DNA of 10,491 nucleotides from Bacteroidota bacterium (GTDB taxonomy: Bacteria > Bacteroidota > Bacteroidia > Chitinophagales > Chitinophagaceae). Made by a program: the position numbers and the translations under genes. The stretch is from contig CANGUS010000041.1 of NCBI GenBank assembly GCA_947457085.1, positions 1 to 10,491 of the forward strand, in the 5' to 3' direction. Shown here piece after piece: positions 6,922 to 10,491 of the stretch. Under the pieces are notes generated by a model. The model worked only from the letters and a program-made list of their open reading frames with translations. It was not told the DNA's origin and did no database searches. Each line of letters opens with the position of its first letter. Within the stretch, counting starts at the first letter, position 1.

Positions 6922-7634
6922 TAGTAGTAATACCCATGGCAGGCAGGGGAAGCCGTTACAGTAATGTAGGATATACCACCCCAAAACCCTTGATCGAAAT
7001 CGATGGTAAACCAATGATTTATCATGCATTTCAATCTATTAAAAACGTACAGTTTCGAAAATTAATATTTGTCGCTTTAAAAGAACATGAAGAAAATTAT
7101 CAAGTAAGTCAAATATTAAAAAAATATATTCCGCATGCATTTGAATTAATATTATTAGACGATGTTACTGAAGGGCAGCTTTGTACTGTTTTAAAAGCCG
7201 CACATTTTTTTGAAAAACAAGAAGGATTATTGATAGCTGCTTCGGACTCTTTTATTGAAAGTAACATTGCCGAAGAAATCATAGAACATCAATTTGATGG
7301 TTTAATTTCAGTTGGAGATATGCCGGGTGAACAGTGGAGTTTTGCCAAAGTAGATAAGGACAACAACGTGATGGAAGTAAGTGAAAAAAAGAGAATTTCC
7401 GATTATGCGAGTACAGGAATTTACTATTTCAGTGATGCAAAAAAGTTGGAATTGGAGGCAGAAAAATTAATTGAAAATAAAGAAACAACAAAAAACGAAT
7501 ATTATGTGATGCCACTTTATTCGAAATTTATACAAGAAGGTGCTATCATTAAACTCTCGCATGCGAAGGCCATGTGGGATATGGGAACCCCGGAATCAAA
7601 ATTAAAATTTGAAAATTTTTTAAATGGAAAATAA
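6918..7634 (+). CDS. Sugar-phosphate-type nucleotidyltransferase (GT-A fold), stand-alone
   Basis: A 238-aa single-domain enzyme. It has the nucleotide-binding signature PMAGRGSRYSNVGYTTPKPLIEIDGKPMI (shown in parts: GRGSR 9-13, PKP 22-24), DDVTEGQ (81-87), a metal-site ASDS (108-111; Asp110), VGDMPGEQWSFAKVD with a Gly/Glu-rich substrate loop, STGIYYF (165-171) and MWDMGTPES (219-227; Asp221). These are the hallmarks of RmlA/GlmU-N-like pyrophosphorylases, which join NTP and a phosphorylated substrate into an activated nucleotide-linked form plus pyrophosphate. Length suits this group, and there is no C-terminal beta-helix. Base and substrate (sugar-1-phosphate, polyol phosphate or another) cannot be decided from sequence. 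It starts in an ATGA overlap with the phosphatase, with an AGGA 3 nt upstream of its ATG, and overlaps the following GT2 gene by 11 nt. Confidence 0.86.
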   Translation: MIVVIPMAGRGSRYSNVGYTTPKPLIEIDGKPMIYHAFQSIKNVQFRKLIFVALKEHEENYQVSQILKKYIPHAFELILLDDVTEGQLCTVLKAAHFFEKQEGLLIAASDSFIESNIAEEIIEHQFDGLISVGDMPGEQWSFAKVDKDNNVMEVSEKKRISDYASTGIYYFSDAKKLELEAEKLIENKETTKNEYYVMPLYSKFIQEGAIIKLSHAKAMWDMGTPESKLKFENFLNGK

Positions 7635-8658
7635 GTTTAGTATCTGTATTCCTAATTATAATTACCAAGACTATATAGGAATTACGTTAGAAAGTGTACT
7701 CAATCAACAGTATCAAAACTTTGAGCTGTTAATTTCAGATAATCACAGCACCGACCATTCAATAGAAATTATTAAAGAATACGCCAATAAATTTCAGCAG
7801 TATCATTATAAAATCAATAAAACAAATTTAGGGTTTGCAGGCAATTTAGATGAAGTCGCTAAAATGGCGAAGGAAGATTGGATTATCATGCTTTCATCGG
7901 ATGATGTGATGCAAAACGATGCCCTACTTGAATACAATAAATTCATAGATTGCATTCCTGAAAATGAGCATTTTGCATTTTGTTCTGCATTTGAAAAAAT
8001 AGATGGAAATGGCCAGTTTATTGAATATTTAAATGCCAAGAATACTATTTTATGGCATCCGTCCGATATCGATCAAGATTTAACCCTAAAAATGGGTTTT
8101 GATGTTTATAAAGTGCCTAGTGGCATCATGCTACAAAGATGCTTGCAACGTTTTTATTCACCTTTTAATTTTGCATCCACCTGTTATAAAAAAGATACTT
8201 ACGAAAAGGTAGGTGGGTACAGTGGAAGCAGGCTGTATAATCCAGACAAGTGGTTTAATTGGAAAATATTAGCCGAAACAGATTTCGTCTATTTTTTAGA
8301 TAAACCATTATTTCAATACAGATGGCATAACACGAATCAAGCAGCCGGTCAATTGGCTACAGGCGATTTAAAATACTGGGTTGATGAATATCGAAATTGC
8401 TTTGAATGCACTGCCCAAATGAGAAAAAAGGCGAATCTTGAACAAGATGAAATTCAAAATTATTTTATTACCCATGCATTAAAATATTCTATTCGAAAAA
8501 TAGCAGTTGGTGACAAACAAATGGCAAAAAGAGTCTATCACTTTGCAAAAGCATGCTACCCTCAAAACGTACAAAAGAATAAATACAATGGGTATAATTG
8601 GATTGGGTTGGTTTTATTTCCAATAAGCAAATATTTGTGTAGAAAATTTATCAAATAA
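7624..8658 (+). CDS. Family 2 glycosyltransferase (GT-A fold)
   Basis: A 344-aa protein. The N-terminal 110 residues are a typical GT2 catalytic core: FSICIPNYNYQDYI (5-18), LESVLNQQYQNFELLISDN (22-40, with the donor-binding Asp39), STDHSIEII, NLGFAGNLDE and the metal-binding stretch MLSSDDV (89-95, the DxD equivalent). Further on, FNFASTCYKKDTYEKVGGY (181-199) and the acidic Asp208 before WFNWKILAETDF (210-221) fit the acceptor and catalytic-base region. The C-terminal 60 residues contain a hydrophobic patch (IGLVLFPISKYL, 327-338) that may contact the membrane. It is an inverting cytoplasmic glycosyltransferase expected to extend the lipid-linked repeat unit; sugar specificity unknown. It starts 11 nt inside the preceding gene, with the GT2 first strand at once, and the next gene follows after 3 nt. 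Confidence 0.9.
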   Translation: MENKFSICIPNYNYQDYIGITLESVLNQQYQNFELLISDNHSTDHSIEIIKEYANKFQQYHYKINKTNLGFAGNLDEVAKMAKEDWIIMLSSDDVMQNDALLEYNKFIDCIPENEHFAFCSAFEKIDGNGQFIEYLNAKNTILWHPSDIDQDLTLKMGFDVYKVPSGIMLQRCLQRFYSPFNFASTCYKKDTYEKVGGYSGSRLYNPDKWFNWKILAETDFVYFLDKPLFQYRWHNTNQAAGQLATGDLKYWVDEYRNCFECTAQMRKKANLEQDEIQNYFITHALKYSIRKIAVGDKQMAKRVYHFAKACYPQNVQKNKYNGYNWIGLVLFPISKYLCRKFIK

Positions 8659-8661
8659 TCC

Positions 8662-9915
8662 ATGTTAAAACGAAAAAATAAAATAACCAGACAAGAGTTT
8701 AGAGTAAAAAAATACTTTGACTTTTTAGCCCTATTTATGGGTTTTCCTATGATTTTAATAGTGGGATTCAATATCACTTTATTGATATTTGCTGCCATTA
8801 TTTATTACACACCCAATAAAACCTTGCTGTTTAATTTTAAAAATAAATTCTTTATACTGCCTGTATTATTTATTTTCGGAGCCTGTATTTCGGTGTTTGA
8901 TGTGAATGTGAATGAACCCAATGCATTTAGCCAATCACTCGGTGTTCTGCCCAACTATATCTATTGGGCCTTGCTAATTATTGTGCTCGGAAATTCACAG
9001 AAATTAATTAATCTTCCTCAAATAACAGGCTATTTATTCAAAGGATTAATTTGTTTAATGATCTATTATCAAATACAAAACCCAATAAGGGCTGCACTTC
9101 CATTTTTATTTAATATTTCAACACCCAATAACTTTGCATTTATATTAATTTGTTTTTCCCCACCGGTATTGGTTTATCTATGGAAAATAAGAAAAAATGT
9201 ACCTTGGGCCGTAATTTTTTTGGTTACAGTCGTTGTTTTGTTAACCTTAGAGGGGAGAAGAGCAGGTACCTTGCTCACCCTGATTCCTTGTATTCTTGCC
9301 CTTGTGTTTACCAAAATCAATGTAAAAAAAATTATTGTAGGTATGGGTACTACTTTGTTTTTTACGATCATGATTCAAACTTCTTTTGTAGAAGAAATTA
9401 TTAAAGAATCCAGTCCTAGAATTCATGAATTAATTTATTCAAATGAAAATATTCAAACCGAAGATCAATCCTATTTAACCCGACGCATTCAAGTAGAAAA
9501 AGGATTGATTATTTTTTCAAATAATCCGTTGACGGGTATTGGATTGAATTTATTTTCTAAATTTGAAACAGATGCAATTGGTGATTTCGAAGGCTCAGAA
9601 TTGGTTTCTAATAAAGATAATATTACACGAAAAAGTGCACACAATTCTTATATTTCAGTGCTTGCCGAGGGTGGTTTATTATTGTTCATCCCTTTTATTG
9701 GAATCCTTTTATATAATATCGTAAACTTTTTTAAGCGGTATAATAATCGATCCCAATTAGAAAATGCATTTTATTGGTCTTTTTTAGCTATGCTTATACA
9801 CTTCTATTTTATTACCGCCATCGTAAATGTATATGCTTGGTTTTTAATTGGGATAGTCAGTATGCTCAGTATTCAATATGCAAAAGGGAGTGACATTCAA
9901 ATAAATGAAAGATGA
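8662..9915 (+). CDS. wzy: Wzy-type polysaccharide polymerase / O-antigen ligase-family membrane protein
   Basis: A 417-aa integral membrane protein with about ten hydrophobic segments (roughly 20-50, 63-78, 98-110, 122-136, 150-173, 181-196, 202-216, 223-240, 334-355 and 370-402). A long non-hydrophobic region at about 241-332 is the likely periplasmic loop. Family landmarks are TLEGRRAGTL (195-204), the sequence NPLTGIGLNLF (288-298) and SAHNSYISVLAEGG (325-338), the last being the conserved His/Asn motif of the Wzy/WaaL family (PF04932). Such proteins join undecaprenyl-linked oligosaccharides in the periplasm. In a cluster with a flippase and glycosyltransferases, polymerase is more likely than ligase, but sequence alone does not separate them. 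It starts 3 nt after the previous stop and ends 24 nt before the next gene. Confidence 0.84.
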   Translation: MLKRKNKITRQEFRVKKYFDFLALFMGFPMILIVGFNITLLIFAAIIYYTPNKTLLFNFKNKFFILPVLFIFGACISVFDVNVNEPNAFSQSLGVLPNYIYWALLIIVLGNSQKLINLPQITGYLFKGLICLMIYYQIQNPIRAALPFLFNISTPNNFAFILICFSPPVLVYLWKIRKNVPWAVIFLVTVVVLLTLEGRRAGTLLTLIPCILALVFTKINVKKIIVGMGTTLFFTIMIQTSFVEEIIKESSPRIHELIYSNENIQTEDQSYLTRRIQVEKGLIIFSNNPLTGIGLNLFSKFETDAIGDFEGSELVSNKDNITRKSAHNSYISVLAEGGLLLFIPFIGILLYNIVNFFKRYNNRSQLENAFYWSFLAMLIHFYFITAIVNVYAWFLIGIVSMLSIQYAKGSDIQINER

Positions 9916-9939
9916 TAATTTATTAAAAAAATTAGTAAG
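9916..9939 (+). other. 24-nt A/T-rich spacer before the last gene
   Basis: Consists almost only of A and T with a seven-A run followed by TTAGTAAG directly before the ATG at 9940. There is no Shine-Dalgarno motif, promoter or hairpin. An A/T-rich leader before the start is usual for Bacteroidota translation initiation. Confidence 0.5.
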
Positions 9940-10491
9940 ATGAAATTAGCATTCTATTACCATGTTCCACTTGCATCAAAAGATGGCCAACTATTTGCAC
10001 CTTCTTATTTTGGTGTTTTTTTAGATTCGCTCGCTTCAAATGTAGCAGCATTATATTTGGTGTTTCATGAAGCCAATGACAGCCAGGCTTTGGAGTGTGA
10101 TTATCAACTTACAAATCATAATATTCGTTGGGTCAATTTGGGTTTAAAAACGCCCGCTTGGCACAGAGATTTATTTTATCAAAAAGTATTAAAAAACAAA
10201 CTCGATGATATACAACATTGTGATGCTTTCATCGTGCGATCGCCTTCCCCATTAGCGCCCTATTTTCATCAGTTTATCAGCAATAATACAATCCTATTTT
10301 TTATGGTTGTGGGAGATTATCTAGATGGAGCCACTCATTTGAAATCATCTACTTTTAGAGATCGAATAATTTATCAATATTTAAAATACAACGATCGAAA
10401 TTTTACTAAAGCTATCAAAAAAACCAACCTCTTAGTCAATTCAATTGGCTTATTCGAAAAGTATCAAAAGATTGCAAAATCCATTCATTTA
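9940..10491 (+). CDS. Probable GT-B glycosyltransferase, 3'-truncated by the window edge
   Basis: An uninterrupted frame of 184 codons runs from ATG at 9940 to the last base of the window, with no stop. The protein begins KLAFYYHVPLASKDGQ, a first beta-strand and loop as in GT4-type N-terminal domains. It continues with alternating strands and helices: VAALYLVFHEA (35-45), CDAFIVRSPSPLAPYF (94-109), TILFFMVVGDYLDG (117-130) and KTNLLVNSIGLFEKY (161-175). The last stretch is the usual end of the N-terminal GT-B domain, where the peptide crosses to the donor-binding half. The diagnostic C-terminal EX7E region lies outside the window, so the assignment to GT4 rests on fold-like pattern and context. 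It would be the fourth glycosyltransferase-like gene of the cluster. Confidence 0.68.
   Translation, partial: MKLAFYYHVPLASKDGQLFAPSYFGVFLDSLASNVAALYLVFHEANDSQALECDYQLTNHNIRWVNLGLKTPAWHRDLFYQKVLKNKLDDIQHCDAFIVRSPSPLAPYFHQFISNNTILFFMVVGDYLDGATHLKSSTFRDRIIYQYLKYNDRNFTKAIKKTNLLVNSIGLFEKYQKIAKSIHL

Noticed and set aside
9150..9404. An 84-codon + strand frame inside the Wzy-like gene
   Set aside because: It lies wholly within a well-supported gene in another frame and its translation (Cys/Tyr/Phe-rich) has no family resemblance.
1..10491. Insertion sequences, tRNA genes, CRISPR arrays or long direct repeats
   Set aside because: Reading both strands showed no transposase motifs, no cloverleaf-like segments and no regularly spaced repeats; nearly all bases are occupied by the + strand genes.

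Overview
The window is an interior piece of a surface-polysaccharide (capsule, O-antigen or exopolysaccharide) biosynthesis locus. All ten genes lie on the + strand and fill almost every base; both end genes are cut by the window edges. The DNA is strongly A+T-rich, start codons are preceded by A-rich stretches rather than a consistent Shine-Dalgarno motif, and the proteins are rich in Lys, Ile and Asn. Together with the gene content this suggests a Bacteroidota bacterium. That is an inference from style; no marker gene here fixes the taxon.

Layout, left to right: (1) the C-terminal part of a hexapeptide-repeat acyltransferase; (2) a Wzx-type flippase; (3) a second, complete hexapeptide-repeat acyltransferase; (4) a 460-aa GT-B-like protein with motifs resembling those of TagF-type and polysialyltransferase-type enzymes; (5) a GT4-like glycosyltransferase with a substituted EX7E motif; (6) a 539-aa fusion of a divergent nucleotidyltransferase domain and an aminoglycoside/choline-kinase-like domain; (7) a 120-aa HAD phosphatase of the EcbF/BcbF capsule type; (8) a stand-alone nucleotidyltransferase with intact signature motifs; (9) a GT2 glycosyltransferase; (10) a Wzy/O-antigen-ligase-family membrane protein; (11) the N-terminal part of another probable GT-B glycosyltransferase.

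Junctions are tight: direct abutment, 4-nt, 1-nt, 13-nt, 4-nt and 11-nt overlaps, and 3-nt gaps. The only larger gaps are 58 nt (6501-6558) and 24 nt (9916-9939). This reads as one translationally coupled operon without a recognisable internal promoter or terminator.

The combined picture is a Wzx/Wzy-dependent pathway. Cytoplasmic glycosyltransferases build a lipid-linked repeat unit, acyltransferases may decorate it, Wzx flips it and the Wzy-like protein polymerises it. The least ordinary part is the block 4881-7634, which holds a kinase domain, two nucleotidyltransferase domains and a small phosphatase next to each other. It looks like a cassette that makes or salvages an activated (nucleotide-linked) building block of unknown identity. 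The TagF-like protein two genes upstream is a speculative candidate for using it. No RNA genes, CRISPR arrays, insertion sequences or tRNAs were seen.
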